NCBI GenBank assembly: GCA_022605405.1
Contig: JABYQQ010000001.1
Span: 4,340,001 to 4,404,000 of the forward strand
DNA from: Earliella scabrosa
Lineage: Eukaryota > Basidiomycota > Agaricomycetes > Polyporales > Polyporaceae
DNA length: 64,000 nt
Reading direction: 5' to 3'
Part shown: positions 23,511 to 36,760 of the stretch, piece by piece
Position numbering within the stretch: position 1 is the first letter of the stretch
Layout: every line of letters begins with the position of its first letter
Translations under genes and position numbers: made by a program
The notes under the pieces: generated by a model
Database searches by the model: none
The model's input: only the letters and a program-made list of their open reading frames with translations
Told to the model about the DNA's origin: nothing

Positions 23511-26500
23511 GGAAACGGCAGGGCGTGAGCGTCGAGGAAGTGTGGCAAGTCCGGAGAGGTGCCAGAGGAGGAGTGGGTGGGAGGGTTATGAGGAGGAGGG
23601 CATGCGGCGGGAAGGGCAACGAGACCGAGGCTGAAACCAAGACGAGGTGAGCCAGACAACTCCGAGCCTCTGCAGGCAATTGCAAGGGAAGCTTCCCACG
23701 TGGCCGCTTGCTCTTGTCCCCGATTTGGCGCGATCTCGCCTGCGTCCGAGTTCCCAAACCTCGCCGACGCTTGCCAACGCCCGCAAGTGCAACGCTTTAT
23801 ACTTGCTCGACTCCCGCCGCCAGAACACATCTTTCGCAGGCCCAGCGCAGCGCACACGCAGCGCACTCTCACCGCCCTCCTCTCACTCCCGGCGTCCGCC
23901 TCAGCGCCTCCCCGGGGCGCTGCCTCCACCACATGCCAAATCCGTTCTTCAACAGGCTGTCCGCACCGACATCCCGCCCGCTTCTGATGATCTCCCCTTG
24001 TCGCCAACACGCCATTCATGGCGAAACTACATACCAGCTGCTTCAATTCTATCTAACCGCGGCTAACTGCCCGCATTCGCGCTCGACGCAGCGCGAGTTT
24101 TGAGCGCGAGGAATGCTGAGCAACGTCCACCGAGCTCCTGTCCCCCAGAATCGCATGCCATTCACATGTCCCAACGCCACCAACGTAGATCATCTGCATC
24201 CCAACACCATGTGCTCTCGATCGTGCTGACAGCGGTTACCGAGGGCGTTTTCTGCCCGCCACAGCAGTGCCTCCTGTCACCATGACCCGCTTTGGTCCGT
24301 CTCGCGGTGACGTTGTCAACAATCCTCACTTTCTTCTCGCATCCCCGCGCTATTCCGCGAACAGATCATCGCTTGTTACCCTTCGGTCAGCGCTCCGACG
24401 GTGGTATTCACGTCGCCTATTGTCGCACTGACATTGTCCCAGCTCCAGCCTACCAGGCGCGCACGGAAAGCCTATCACCCTATCAGCCCGAATCTCCGTC
24501 GGAAGACTGTCGGAGCTCGTCGCACATGGCCCTGACGGCTTTCAAATATTTTTCCAACACACAAGTAGACACGAGTTCCGTTCCGGATCATTTTCGTCGC
24601 CCGACATCGTCGACGTCAATGTCGACAATGACGGACCACGGTGACATGCGATCCCGCCGGTCCGCATAATTGCCCGTTCATACATACCACGTGGGCTCCG
24701 AGTCTAGTACGACATGCACAGCGGGCAATCCCAAAGTCTACCTGCACGAGATAGCATGACGCATGACACCTTCCTCCAAGTTCCAAAGTCATCACACGAT
24801 GTCCCTAGCCGTCCCATGGCACTAAGTCTAGCAAGTCATCGCGCCTGTTACATCATTCTCAGAAAATTTGGGCAGATGCCCGCCGTCATTGCTACTACGT
24901 TTGTTGGGCATGAGACACGGGCAAGCGAAGATGAAGCCAAGAAAAGGTGAGCCCACTTGCACACTCAGTCTCTGTTACAATGTGTTGAACAAGCCTGATC
25001 CCATCTTCCAATGGGTGCTTGTGGGATAAAAATTGACAAGCAGCTGTCTCTACGAGTCTGCAGCCCTGAACAAGGGGCCCATGTAACCATCATGTCCACG
25101 CATGGCGCTCCGTCAGCGGTCGTACCGCCGCAAGTGTGTGGCATCTTACCGTCCACTCTATTCACTGGCATTTGGCGACCCACCGCAGGCGTGTCCAAGT
25201 ATAGACACAGGAGGTCTACGGGATGCTGCTGTCGGAGAGCGCCTGGTGGCTGGCCAAGCGAACCCTGTCGGTGACCGAAGCGCTTCGGCAGTCAGGGGAA
25301 TGGACACCATCGCTCGTTTGTGGTCAACGCAGCTCCGTCCCGGCGAAATGGCATCTGTTTCCCGAGACTCAGTGTGAAAACGACGTGAGTGATGGAACGG
25401 CTCAACTCTCCCGAGTACTTACACAATCCAGCTGAGCATATAGGTTTATCCGTGTGTATGGTTAAGTCACGTAGCCGAACCAGACCCAAGGCAGTGTCCC
25501 GAGGCACCCTACTGCCATTCACCACTAGCCTGCCGCGACCGATATATCATATGCTTGTCTTCCTGTAGAGCACATAGCATCTTCACCAACCCTGTAGATA
25601 TCATTACTCCGACGTCGGAGGCTTTAGTGATGTGGCCGCAGGGTCGATGTCTGCTGCGAAGCGTCAGAGCGCTTCGTTGACCATACACCTGCTTCCATTA
25701 CGTTGCAGCCCCGACGTACAAGTTCACAGTGGCCCGGATAAGCAGCACAGATTCCATCTCTTGCAAAAGGCAGCTATACTCTCATTCCAGCCTCTGCTGC
25801 ACGCCACGGTCACGTCAAAGGATCCTTTGTGCGCTACACAGCCTGCTGCAGCACCTGAGTGACTCCGAGACCTGCCGCCAATGTGGTGACGGAGGTAACG
25901 ATCTCCGAATTCAACAGCGTGTCGTTGCGTTCCATGAGGGTGGAATATATGCTGTTGTTGAATGTACGTATTGACATGATCAACGGCACTAGGAGTATGG
26001 TTAACTCCGCCTCTACTTTCTTTTTTCACCATGTCGAGACAACGTCCAGGCCATATCTTGCTACGAGATACTTACAAGTTGACAACCCGTGTCTGATGGA
26101 CTCACTCGCCAGTCTCGGCAACTACTGGGCGTTGTGGCGCCGCGAACATGGAAGCCCGGATATCGGACAGATGTTACATACCGGCCCGACGGGCCGTACC
26201 TTGAGTTAAGAGTACAACGACGTCCATAAACAGACGGTCACAGGCTACACGCGGGCATTCAATACTCAGAGCTGCCGCCCAGGTCGAAGTAAGTATAGGG
26301 CGGGCTCATCGGCACGCCCAGGGTGGTGAGCTCACGCACGGCGTCGGAGTTGAAGGAACACTGTTGCATTTCGGCGGCTACAGAACCTGGCATTTCTATT
26401 CTTGTACTCGAACCTTCATGTCACGATCATATTGATTCTAGCCACTCACCGATATGCGCTCTGGAAAAACCTATCGGTGTGCACGGAACCATCGCAGACC

Positions 26501-26750
26501 GACTGCTTAAAATCACGAGTCAGTCGCGGCGTCACTATACAGATGCGGGGAAGCGTGAGACGGTATCGGGAGGCACGATCAGCCAACGATTCTTACGCTC
26601 CGTAACCGGGCGCTGCCAAAGAACAGGCCGCAGAATCGAAGCCATACAGCCTCGTCAGCGCGATTGCGCCATAGATGATAGGGAAGCCTGTCACCACCGT
26701 GCTCCGCACCCGACTCTGCCCCTGCGCACCTCTGCTCACGACCAACATCT
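23511..26750. other. 3.2-kb gene-poor interval
   Basis: The right part of the promoter region of the orphan gene lies at 23511-23900. From 24000 to 26750 I find only short, unconnected open frames without domains or plausible exon joins. There are no repeats that I can see. It may hold decayed transposon sequence or an unrecognised non-coding gene. Confidence 0.4.
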
Positions 26751-28456
26751 CTACAGCCTCCATCTCGGCTCGCCCGGGGCCAGCTCGCGGTTGCGCCTCG
26801 CGTAGATGTAGCGCAGGATGAGGCCCGCCAGGGCTCCGGAGAACATAAAGCCGGCATTCGTATAGTGCCCGGTGGGAAACCCTGGCGACTCGGAGCTCTT
26901 GTATATGAACAGCCCTGCGCGGCGCCCCATCCATCAGGGATCAGCAGAATGGACTCTGGAGGGCGCACGATGGGCGTACCGGTGATTTGTCCGAAGGTCG
27001 CGACAGAGCCGTTGAGCGGGACCGCGAGCGTGGACGCTCCGGTGCCGCGGAGGTTTCCAGTGAGCCAGCTGAGCGTGGGGCCTGAGATGGCGAACGCGAA
27101 GGAGACGGCTGCGCACAGCACCCCGTACCGGGCGGTGAACGCGGTGGGGGGTAGCGACCCTGTGGGGCGGGTGCGAACGGTCAGCCATGGTGGGAACGTC
27201 CGCGGCATTCAACAGTAAACGCGTACCTTCAACCAGAAAGCAGACCCCGCAAATGGTGAAGGCACCCATGGAGCACCACGAGCGCATCTCGTACCGGTCG
27301 GCTATCCATGCGTTGGTTGTGACGACCCCGAAGGCGATCGCATATGGCGGGACGGCGAAGAGCTGGGCCCTGAGGCCCTGGAACCCGAGGCCTTGCACGA
27401 CCGTCGGGGTGAAGAGGGAAATACTGGAGAAACCGACGGAGTATGCGACCCAGATGTAGTGATGAAGGTACAATCGCCAGTCGAGGAGCGTCGCCCGGGC
27501 CTCTTTCCAGGTGATCTTCTCGTGTCCCAGAGAGGCGACGCCCTTGATGCGCTGGATGGCCAGCTCCCGTTCTGCGGGAGACAGCCATGAGACCGTCTCT
27601 GGGTAGTCCGGATAGAATAGATAGATGAGTGGCGCTAGGGCGCACGCAGGGGCGCCCTCGATGAGGAAAAGCCAACGCCAGGCTTCGAGACCGTGGGCAC
27701 CGTTGATTTGTCCTATACCGTAGGCGATGGCGCTGCCGAATGCGCCGCCTAGCGTCGCTCCCGCGAGAGTTAGCGCAATGCGAACAGCGCGTTCGTCTGG
27801 CTTGTACCAAATTGTGAGGCAGTAAACGATGCCGGGGAAGAGACCTGCTTCAAAGACTCCAAGCAGGAAGCGGGTCACTACCAACCCTGCGTAGTTCCGT
27901 GTTGCAGCAATGAGCATGGTCATTGCACCCCACCCGACCATCAAGAAAGCGAACCAGCGACTGGGCTTGAATCTCTTGAGGAGATAGTTGGAGGGTGTCT
28001 CAAAGACGCAATAGGCAACGAAAAACACCATGAGGGCAATGAGGTACTGGTTCTCTGTCAGATTTAGAGACTGCTGCAGGGAGTCTCCGGTGTCGCTGTT
28101 GAGAATCTTTGCATTGCCCTGAAATGCATGTAAGCTGCTATTGCCGCGCTCGAGAACTGTTCACGAACGATGTTGAAGCGGTCAATAAAACACAGCATAT
28201 ACATCATTGTCGACCCGGACACCATTCGGATGTCGATTCGTCTGACGAGTCTGAGTACATACCTTGAATGAGCTTTGTGTATCCAGGACATTGTGTACAC
28301 TGACCTCCTTTCAGCCTCGTGATCGTAGTCCGACACGCCTGTTTCTGAGACAGAGGTTTCGTAATGCGTCACGGAAGGCTCCTTCTCATCCTCCACCGCT
28401 GGAGGACCCAGTTCGATATCGGTTACGGCGATCTTGGAATGGTGGTCAACGTCCAT
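26751..28456 (-). CDS. MFS transporter, Dal5/anion:cation symporter type
   Basis: A proton-coupled importer of small organic anions (allantoate, nicotinate, panthothenate or similar in this family) in the plasma membrane. Five exons (28456-28305, 28262-28169, 28118-27227, 27159-26980, 26914-26751) give 493 residues in phase. Family signatures are LCFIDRFNIGNAK at TM1, PSNYLLKRFKPSRW after TM2, RFLLGVFEAGLFPGIVYCLT at TM4-5, YKPDERAVRIA, a large middle loop with PDYPETVSWLSPAERELA, and GSVATFGQITG near the C-terminal half. The C-terminus is YIYARRNRELAPGEP. The introns are short (42, 50, 67 and 65 bases); intron 2 uses GTTCGT. The N-terminal 55 residues are hydrophilic and cytoplasmic. The substrate cannot be read from sequence. 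Confidence 0.88.
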
Positions 28457-29301
28457 TGAGACGACGCAGAGAATGGGAAGGCAGGCTCTTCGTCTGCAGA
28501 GCGACCGAAGGTATAAGTGGAGTAGACTCGCGAGCACTCACGCGTAATAATGGCAAAGGCACGGCTCTGCAGATGGAGCAGGAATCATGCGGTTGGTCAG
28601 ATGAGGGAGTCAGTTGAACTATGTATACCTGGCGTTGACACCTGCAGGCTGCGGCTTTCACGGGAGGCATCCTCCCACACCACTTACGAACTTTGAACGA
28701 GAGTTCTCAGTGAGAATCGCGATTGTATTGACCAGCTCCTCAGATCAAATGCGTTCGTCAATCGGTAGCACCTATGATAAGGCTATGTACGGAGGAAGAT
28801 ATGCAGTGAGCGATACGTTCGGTGAGACACACAGAGGAAAGGGCTTACATCGACAATTGATCGGAGGTGGCCACTTCTGTCAATCCTGAATCAACGTTCC
28901 TGTCCGACGCCCAGACTTCAACGTTCGACGGCAAGTATAGATGCTGCTCTCACAGCAGCCTTCTCTCCGAGAGACCAAGTCTGTTAGAACGTGGGCACCC
29001 ATCCTCGTGACTGAGATACAGCTCGAATAGGCTCAAATCCGTCATCTTGTACCTGACGCGCACATAGGATGAAAAATCCGAACGGGGAGGAGGTGCGTGC
29101 CGAGCTAGTCGTTGAACAGGGTTGAACGTTTGCCTCAGCCTGTAAGCGCTCAGCGCGTTAACTCCCACGGGCGTCGGGAATTCCCATACTTGGGACTTCA
29201 GCTTACGTGATCATATTTTTGGCTTCTTATGCGTGCAGAACTTTGCTCGACTTTCCATCCAGTATCTGGTCCTGGTCTTGTATTCCCCTTGCTTTCTCGT
29301 C
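28457..29301. promoter_or_regulatory. Divergent promoter region of MFS and DBP10 genes
   Basis: 845 bases separate the two divergent starts. The stretch before the DBP10 start is C/T-rich (gtattccccttgctttctcg). No coding exon is evident. Confidence 0.45.
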
Positions 29302-32300
29302 ATGGTTCAGCTCAAGAGGAAGCGTCTTACCCCCGAATCGGACTCTGAGGGCAACTTGTCCGACATTTGGCTCGATGAGGCACATTCCGATGAGGATATC
29401 GACATATCCACTGTTCTGACAGGCAAACGCCCAAAGCTCTCGTCAACGCGACGGCCATCTACAACCGACATTGTGGATGATGATGATGACGACGACGACC
29501 TCCAGGAGTTCATACGGGAATCTATTGCGAAGCGAGACGTGAAGGAGGGGACAGAATTGTTGAAGAAGACGAAAGGAAAGACGAAGATCGTGAAGGGCGA
29601 GGTCGGAGGAGGCAGCTTTCAGAGCATGGGTGCGTGATCCTCCCGTCTTTCGCATATTTCCGTGCGTATCCTGTTGCGACCGTACAAATTTCATGGAATA
29701 TCCTCGTGAAGTGGTTTTCACCACTGTGTATCCTACGTGACGCTATTCTGTCGGACATTGAGAGACACCGCAGTGTATTTTCATCGTTGCAGACATGCGT
29801 TATTCTGACCATGCGCTTCAGGTCTATTTCCTTGGCTATTGCGCTCCCTCACGCTGCAGGGATATCGCATACCCACACCAATCCAACGGCTCTCAATACC
29901 TGCGCTGCTCTCTAACCCTCCCCGGGATCTGGTTGGAATGGCTCGGACGGGTTCCGGCAAGTCCCTTGCATATATGGTACCCCTGGTGCAGCGTCTTGGC
30001 GGTAGACATTCTGCAACCTTCGGGGCTCGGGCTCTCATTCTCCTCCCTGCTCGTGAACTTGCACTACAAATTCTCAAGGTCGGCAAGGAGCTCGCGCGAG
30101 GTTGGCATGCCGGTGAGGGTGATCATGCAGGTGATGGCAAGGATCTGGAAGAGGGGAAGAAAGGCCAAAGTCTCCGATGGGGCCTGGTCGTTGGCGGGGA
30201 GAGTCTCGACGAACAGTTTGAGATGATATCGAATAACCCGGACGTGTATGTACCACATTCTACATCGTGTATCTACCACTTACAATGCATCGCCAGCATT
30301 ATCGCAACGCCCGGTCGTCTTCTTCACCTCATTGTGGAGATGAACCTTGATCTCAAGTCTGTGCAGTACGTCGTGTTTGACGAAGCGGACCGTCTGTTCG
30401 AGATGGGGTTCCAGACCGCCCTGACAGAGATTCTGCACCGTCTTCCACCGACACGCCAGACGCTGCTATTTTCGGCCACCCTTCCTAAATCCCTCGTCGA
30501 GTTCGCGAAGGCCGGCCTGCAAAACCCGAAACTCGTTCGTCTTGACGCGGAAACCAAGATCAGCGCTGACCTCAAGATGGCATTCTTCTCGGTTAAGCAA
30601 GCAGAGAAAGACGCCTGTCTTCTCGTGCTGCTCCGCGATGTCATCGGTGTACCGTTCGGTAGTCCCGCGACTGAATCGGAAGAAGGCGGCGAGAGGAAAG
30701 CCAAGGGGAAGGCCAAGGCAAAACACTCCGAGCACGCGACCGCGCCTCATCAGACGCTGATATTCGCCGCTACGAAACATCATGTTGAATACCTGACCAA
30801 CCTCCTCTCCGCCGCGGGCTACGCGGTCTCGCACATCTACGGCTCGCTCGATCAGACCGCACGCACGCAGCAGATGGATGCATTCCGCCGCGGCCGGACC
30901 AGCCTGCTCGTAGTTACTGACGTCGCCGCGCGCGGTATCGATATCCCCGTTCTGGAGAATGTGGTCAATTACGACTTCCCCCAGGGTTCCAGGGTGTTCG
31001 TTCATCGCGTCGGGCGTACCGCTCGTGCTGGGCGACAGGGCTGGGCGTGGTCCTTCGTGACCGCCGCAGAATTGCCGTACCTCCTTGATCTGCAGCTCTT
31101 CCTCGGGCGTCCGATCAAGAATGAAGTCAGCGGGAGCGGTGAGCAGGTTTACACCGAGTCGCTCGTCCTTGGGCCGTTCGACAGGGACAAGGTCGACGAG
31201 GAAGTGGCTTACATTCACAAACTCGACGAAGAGAACCACAACCTCAGCACACTCCGGGACGTCATGCGCAAGGGTCAAGGAATGTATGAGCGAAGCAAGG
31301 GCAAGGCGAGCCCTGCGAGCTATCACAAGACCAAGGAGATGCTCAAGGATGGCCGGTGGGGCTACGCTGGGACAGAGTCTGGCATACATCCGGTCTTCCT
31401 CCGGAAGAGCCCAGACGCCGCGGCGAAGCTCGAGGAGGAAGCAAAGCGGCGCGCGTTGCTCAAGGTCGTGGACTCGTTCCGTCCTGCGGAAACCATCCTC
31501 GAGATCGGCGCGAGAGGCAACGCTGAAACGGCGGCACTCATGAAGCAACGCAGGAAGGCGCTCAGCAAGGCAGCACAGCGCGCTTCCTTGGCGTCCACCT
31601 CTGCCGCTGCAATGGCGGTAGATGATGACACTGGCGCCCACGACCACGATGACAGCGACGACGACCACCCCGAGATGGCGGACGAGGAGGACATCGCCGT
31701 ACGGCCTATTCGGTCTCACTTGTCTATCATGTCGCGCTAACCTCACACGTTCGGTAGGCCGTCTTCGACACTTCAAACAAAAAGTCACAAGCCGGCAAAG
31801 GCAGATTCCGTGACGAGGAGTTCTACATGTCTCACTACCAAAAGGACGCCGACACAGAGAAGGGGTGCGTACTCCGCCACGCTCTTTCCCGCGCGGGATA
31901 CCGTCTGCAGTGCTGATCCTCGCGTCTCCTTGTTTCACGCAGCTACTCGCTCCGTGACGGCGCCTCGTTCGCCGAGCAGGCCCGCAACGTCGCGTTCGAT
32001 CTCACAGGAGACGAGGTCGCCGCGCAAGAGCGCCAGCGCCGAGAAATGAAGTGGGACAAGAAGAAGAAGCGGTTCGTTAAGGGCACAGGCGAGGGCGCAG
32101 ACAACGTCAAGCTCGTCAAGACCGAGAGTGGCGTCAAGCTCCCGGTCACGTACCGATCCGGACGGTTCGACGAGTGGAAGGCGAAGAGCCGCGTGAGTCT
32201 GCCGAAGGTCGGCGAGGCAGAGCCGGAGGGTGCACGCTCCGGAAGCGGCGTCGGCGCTGGAGGCAGAAAGTGGAAGCACAAGCAGGTTGTCGCGCCTAAA

Positions 32301-32579
32301 CCACTTGACAAGTTGCGCGGCGACTACGAGCGGAAGGTGCGACAGTTCCAGAAGGGGGAACGCCAGAATGCTGGGGACGAAGGTTCTGTCCCCGGAGGAT
32401 CATCAAGACCTTTGCCGGGCAAGACCATGGGCAAGAAGGGCGGGCGGTATGGTGGGAAGCCCGCGGGGAAGGTCAGGAGCGAGCTCAAGACCGTGGATCA
32501 GATTCGTAAGGCACGGAAAGTCGTGGAGCAGAGACGAGCAAAGAATGCGCGACCGACCAAAAGGAAGGGAAAGCGATGA
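29302..32579 (+). CDS. DBP10: DEAD-box RNA helicase Dbp10 (DDX54)
   Basis: Nucleolar ATP-dependent RNA helicase needed for 60S ribosomal subunit assembly. Five exons (29302-29629, 29822-30245, 30297-31698, 31758-31864, 31943-32579) give 965 residues in phase. Residues 55-60 are a poly-Asp run. The helicase motifs are the Q motif (YRIPTPIQRLSIPALL), Walker A ARTGSGKS (150-157), PARELALQ, TPGR, DEAD (279-282), FSATLP, IFAATKHH, TDVAARGIDIP and HRVGRTARAGR. The C-terminal part carries the Dbp10CT signature (RDEEFYMSHYQKDADTEKGY), LPVTYRSGRFDEWKAK, and a lysine-rich tail KRKGKR. An earlier ATG (29233) is in frame, but M-VQLKRKR at 29302 fits the family start better. The stop at 32579 lies 61 bases from the end of the convergent tRNA transglycosylase gene. 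Confidence 0.95.
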
Positions 32580-32640
32580 TCGATGTAGCTGTAAACTTCA
32601 TTGTAGCGTGTACATGCTCTCTGTGTCTCTGTCCGTCCTG

Positions 32641-34477
32641 CTATGCCGCATCGGAGTACTCCCACTTTGCACCATCCCCAGGCACAATCTTTCCCTCGGG
32701 GCGGTCCTCCAGCAAGTCCACGCCTACACTCCTCAGGGCGTTCACGCACCACTCGGGATATCCGGCATCGCCAAAATAGGTAGCAAAGAACTCCCTCAGG
32801 TATTGGGGGAAGGTGCCATTCATGATTGCTTCGCGTGCGCCGCCCATCACTCGTGCTTGGAAGACGAGGTTGTGCTGCGTGATTGCTATAACGAACTCAA
32901 TGATCAGTCTTCAGGGGGGACAAGGGCCTGGCAGGGAAGTCACCGTGGGCGGCCGCTGTCTCTAGCGTTGCATTATGGTTGAGCAGCGCACGTGTCATTC
33001 CGCTCGCACAGGTGGGGCAGGGACACCCGTCCTCTATCGGCCCCATGTCCGTCGCGTACTTGCCTAATCCTGCACGTAGACATTGAGATACATCAGCAGG
33101 ATGAATGTAGGTAATGCTTGAATAACACACGTAGATTCAGAGGTCCCTTGAATGTCAATGCAACACCAAACCGTGCGGTCCGAGTTGGGAAGACACAGTC
33201 CGCCTATCATGTGTTACTATGCGTCATTGAGCGCGATGAGCCTGACACACCATGTCGACACCGAGAGCAACGCAGACTAGAAGATCTATCGGGACATCAG
33301 ACGATGAATGACGCTGCCTGTCAATGTCAACGCACCTTCGGCAAACCCGATCCCCATGGAATAACGGGGTCCTGAAGATTCCACTACGTTAGGTGTGCAT
33401 GGGAATGGTAGCATGGCTTACTGTCTTCGGGGAGCTTGTCAGCGCACTGTTTGATCCTGAAGAGCTTGGGTGTCAGATTTGTCGAACCTTCAAGAGAATT
33501 CTACTCACATCCGCCAGAAGACGTCTGAAAACCAAAGACTCAGTTTCGCTCACGGCGGCTAGGAATAAGTGACGGCCCCCACCTTTCTCCTCGCCGCCAC
33601 TCAGCCCTCCGATAGCATATCCGGCAACCTTGTCTTTTCGAGCAATCATCTCATCTAGACACTTATCTCGAAGCATGGGGTCCAGACCGCCTTGCACGAT
33701 GGCGAAGAGATTTTGGATATCGTCTTTACCGGACTGCCGGTGAAACTCTATGCACCGGTCTAGCCATCGGACGGTCCTCCACATTGACTCTTCAACGCGG
33801 GGACCGACAGTCAAACTGGATACTGCCAAAGATGCTTCACATCAGCGCTCCAAGAAGAATGCTCGCCACGAACCAACGTCATCGAGTTGCATGATGATGT
33901 CGGCGCCGATGGCGTGTTGTATGGAAATGCTCTCTTCGGGCTTCAAGGAAACGGTGAAATCTCAGAATTTATGTTTTACATGCGCGCCTACCGTTAACAT
34001 CGTCGGTGAACCATCGAAAGGACTAGCAAACAATGCGCCCTCTTCGGTGATTTTGGTGAACTTGCTCAGCGAGACCAACTGGAAGCCTCCGCTGTCCTAA
34101 AGCGGACCTCAGAAATATTTCCAAACTATATCAACGACAGATGTGCTTCACCGTGAGGAGATTGTGGTTCCATCCTTGAAATTTGTGTGCACCACCGGCC
34201 TCTTTCAGAACTTCAATTCCAGGTCTGAGGTTAAGGTGATACGTGTTGTTCAGGATAAGGTTCACGCCCAGGGCTTCGACCTGTTGAGGGGTCAGGCCCT
34301 TTATTGCCGCCTGTGTGGCAACGGGCATGAAGGTCGGCAGCATCGTGACGCCATCTAGCTTGGACATGGTAAGAGACATGAGGATATTTGTCAAGCTTAT
34401 GTCCGCTCACGAGCTAGTCGCATCTTGGAGACCCTGGCACGGGTTGTGTGGCATTTGGCCAACACTTCGAATTGCAT
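32641..34477 (-). CDS. QTRT1: Queuine tRNA-ribosyltransferase catalytic subunit
   Basis: It exchanges guanine 34 for queuine in GUN-anticodon tRNAs (Tyr, His, Asn, Asp), working as a dimer with QTRT2. Twelve short exons join in phase; exons 1-3 start at 34477, 34354 and 34096. The start [19 protein letters not shown] matches the family, and the join [18 protein letters not shown] uses the acceptor ending gctag. Motifs are [14 protein letters not shown], the general acid [80 protein letters not shown], the nucleophile segment [13 protein letters not shown], and the zinc site CPCPTC with the later His in ITQHN. The C-terminus follows the family ([20 protein letters not shown]). Saccharomyces lacks this enzyme, but it is present in many basidiomycetes. 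One intron uses GTTCGT. Confidence 0.93.
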
Positions 34478-34740
34478 GGCTATCGCTCTCAGCTTGGAAT
34501 TGGGCCCTAGGTCGAGTTTGATCACAAAGGTCTGCTGTTACCGTGACCGATCAAAGGATCAAAGTCAGTGTCGATACGTAGTCGATTGCGGTGTCGATGG
34601 AGTTGATTCGTTCTGGTTGACCATGAGGCGAGTCAGGAGATGCTAGGTAGGTGCCCGATCTGATCTGCCCGCGTCTGAGCACGGTGAGCGCGGGACGCGC
34701 CTTTGCTCGCTGACCACCGCGTTTCTGCGCTGCTCTCGCC
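34478..34740. promoter_or_regulatory. Shared divergent promoter of QTRT1 and mitochondrial TyrRS
   Basis: Only 263 bases separate the two divergent ATGs. No coding sequence is supported in it, though a short upstream exon of the transglycosylase (acceptor candidate aacagcag near 34540) cannot be excluded. Confidence 0.55.
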
Positions 34741-36563
34741 ATGCTCCTCGCTCGACATAGTCTGCACCCACTCGTCTTGACGGCGCGCACGAATTGGCGC
34801 TCCATACAACGACATTGTCGGAGCCTCTATCTCCAAACCGGGCTGTTGGATGACTTGCGGGCGCGCGGTTTGGTGGCAGACATTACTAGGTGTGTATCCT
34901 GACTACGCCCTCCTGAATGTTCTCACTGTCTCAGGCCTGAACAGCTCCAGGCTGAAGTACAGAAGCAGCCTCAGACTGTGTACCTGGGCGTTGACCCCAC
35001 TGCGAGATCACTACACGTCGGTCACCTCGTACCCTTTCTCTGTTTGTTCCACTTTCAACTTCGAGGCCATCGTATCATTCCCCTGGTGCGTACGCCGTTC
35101 GTATAACACAAATATATATGCCCCAACTCTTTGCCAGATAGGAGGTGCAACTGGGCTGATTGGTGACCCGTCTGGCCGTTCAACTGAAAGACCGCTCTCC
35201 TCAAGAGAGACCATTGAGTGCAACGTCATAGAGCTCACCTCCGGCATTAATCAGTTCTTCACGCGAGCGTTAGAATATGCAGAACGCCGATTATCGCCTT
35301 CCGGAGCTCCGATAACACCTCCCAATATCCAGAACAACCTGAATTGGCTCAAGGACCTTAATCTCTTAGAGTTCCTGCGAACTGTGGGCTTCCATAGCAG
35401 GGTGAACACCATGCTCTCGCGTGATAGGTCAGCTCTCACAGAATACGAACTCCGTCCAATGCTAAACCACTTCTAGCGTGTCGGCGCGTCTTGCTTCCCA
35501 GCAAGGAATCTCCTTCACCGAGTTCACATATCAGCTACTCCAAGCATATGACTTCTTGACCCTGCATCGAAACCTAGGCTGTACCATTCAGCTGGGCGGC
35601 TCAGACCAGTGGGGAAACATTGTTGCTGGAATCGAGCTCATCAACCGGGTGAACTCAGCCCCTGGTTCGCCCGAAGTCCCCGCTGAGAAAGGCTTCGGCA
35701 TAACTACGCCATTGCTCACCACGGCGTCAGGGCAGAAGTTCGGCAAAAGCGCTGGAAATGCCGTGTCTCTGAATGAGGAAGAGACCAGTGTTTTTGAGTT
35801 CTATCAGGTAAGGAGCGTCTTGGACGACCGAAGAGCGGCGGGTGTTGACGTTCTGCGCGCGGTCTAGTTCTTCCTGAGGTCATCGGACGCGGACGTCGGA
35901 AAGTATCTCAAGATGTTCACCCTGTTGCCGGTGGAGGAGGTCCAGGGCGTGATGGAAGCGCACAACGTACGTCTTTCGACGCCCGCTTGCTATAATTTGT
36001 CACCCCCAACTGACTGTCTCCGTAGAAAATGCCGGAAGCACGCGCAGCTCAGCGGCTACTCGCAGAAGAGGTGACTGAGTTAGTTCACGGCCGTATGTCG
36101 CTCCGTCATTTTTCTTCCATGCTTCGTGCCTCAATTCGCGCGTCGGCAGGGAATGGCGTCGCTCGTGCACAACTAGCCACGAAAGTTTTGTACGAACGCG
36201 ATATCTCGACCGCCCGTGTAGACGACGTGCTTGCCGCGCTCCGCGGGAACCCTGTTTTGCACGTCTTCGACGCGTCAGAGGTCGTCGACGTTCCGCTGAC
36301 GAAGCTGGCCGCAAACCTCCGCCTCTCGGCGTCGAACAGTGCGTTCCTCTTGAGCTCCTCTGTTGTGCGAAAGCGCCCTGATGAGCCTGTTGCTACGCTG
36401 TACAGACGCTGCGCGCCAGCTCGTGTCGGCGAAGGGTCTTTACCTGAACAACGTGCCCGTAGCAGACGCGCACCAAAAGCTCGCTCTTGGGGACTTCATT
36501 GATGGGCGGCTCGCCTTCCTGCGCGCAGGGAGCCAGAAGGTTGCAGTAGTAGCCCTGAAATAG
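34741..36563 (+). CDS. MSY1: Mitochondrial tyrosyl-tRNA synthetase
   Basis: Class I synthetase that charges mitochondrial tRNA-Tyr. Eight exons (34741-34889, 34935-35085, 35138-35427, 35477-35807, 35868-35966, 36026-36092, 36150-36338, 36406-36563) give 477 residues with correct phases. The N-terminus is basic, Ser/Arg-rich and free of acidic residues for 35 residues ([20 protein letters not shown]), as in a matrix-targeting peptide. The HIGH-type motif is LHVGH (about residues 76-80), followed by [14 protein letters not shown]. Tyrosine recognition segments are QLLQAYDFL and [11 protein letters not shown], and the KMSKS-type motif is KFGKS. The C-terminal S4-like RNA-binding part reads [17 protein letters not shown]. 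It is of the bacterial/mitochondrial type and not the cytosolic form. Confidence 0.93.
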
Positions 36564-36760
36564 ACAGTCACGGACGGAGGTTCACCGACCCAATGTGGTA
36601 TTAGGGGTTTCCATTATGGTGCAATATCTCGTACGTAATGGATGAGATGTATCGACAGCCACCGCTCGCGCGACGAACCGCTGCGCCGACAATTGGGGGC
36701 GAGCACGTCTCCAAAGGAGAAGGGGCTCCTCTCCGAGTTCTGAGCGCCAACGCATCGTGC
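36564..36760. other. Short convergent 3' spacer
   Basis: 197 bases between the TyrRS stop and the TM9-protein stop. It must hold both 3' UTRs; nothing else is visible. Confidence 0.5.

Noticed and set aside
30466..31938. 490-codon minus-strand frame
   Set aside because: Antisense shadow of the DBP10 exon, which has every helicase motif on the plus strand.
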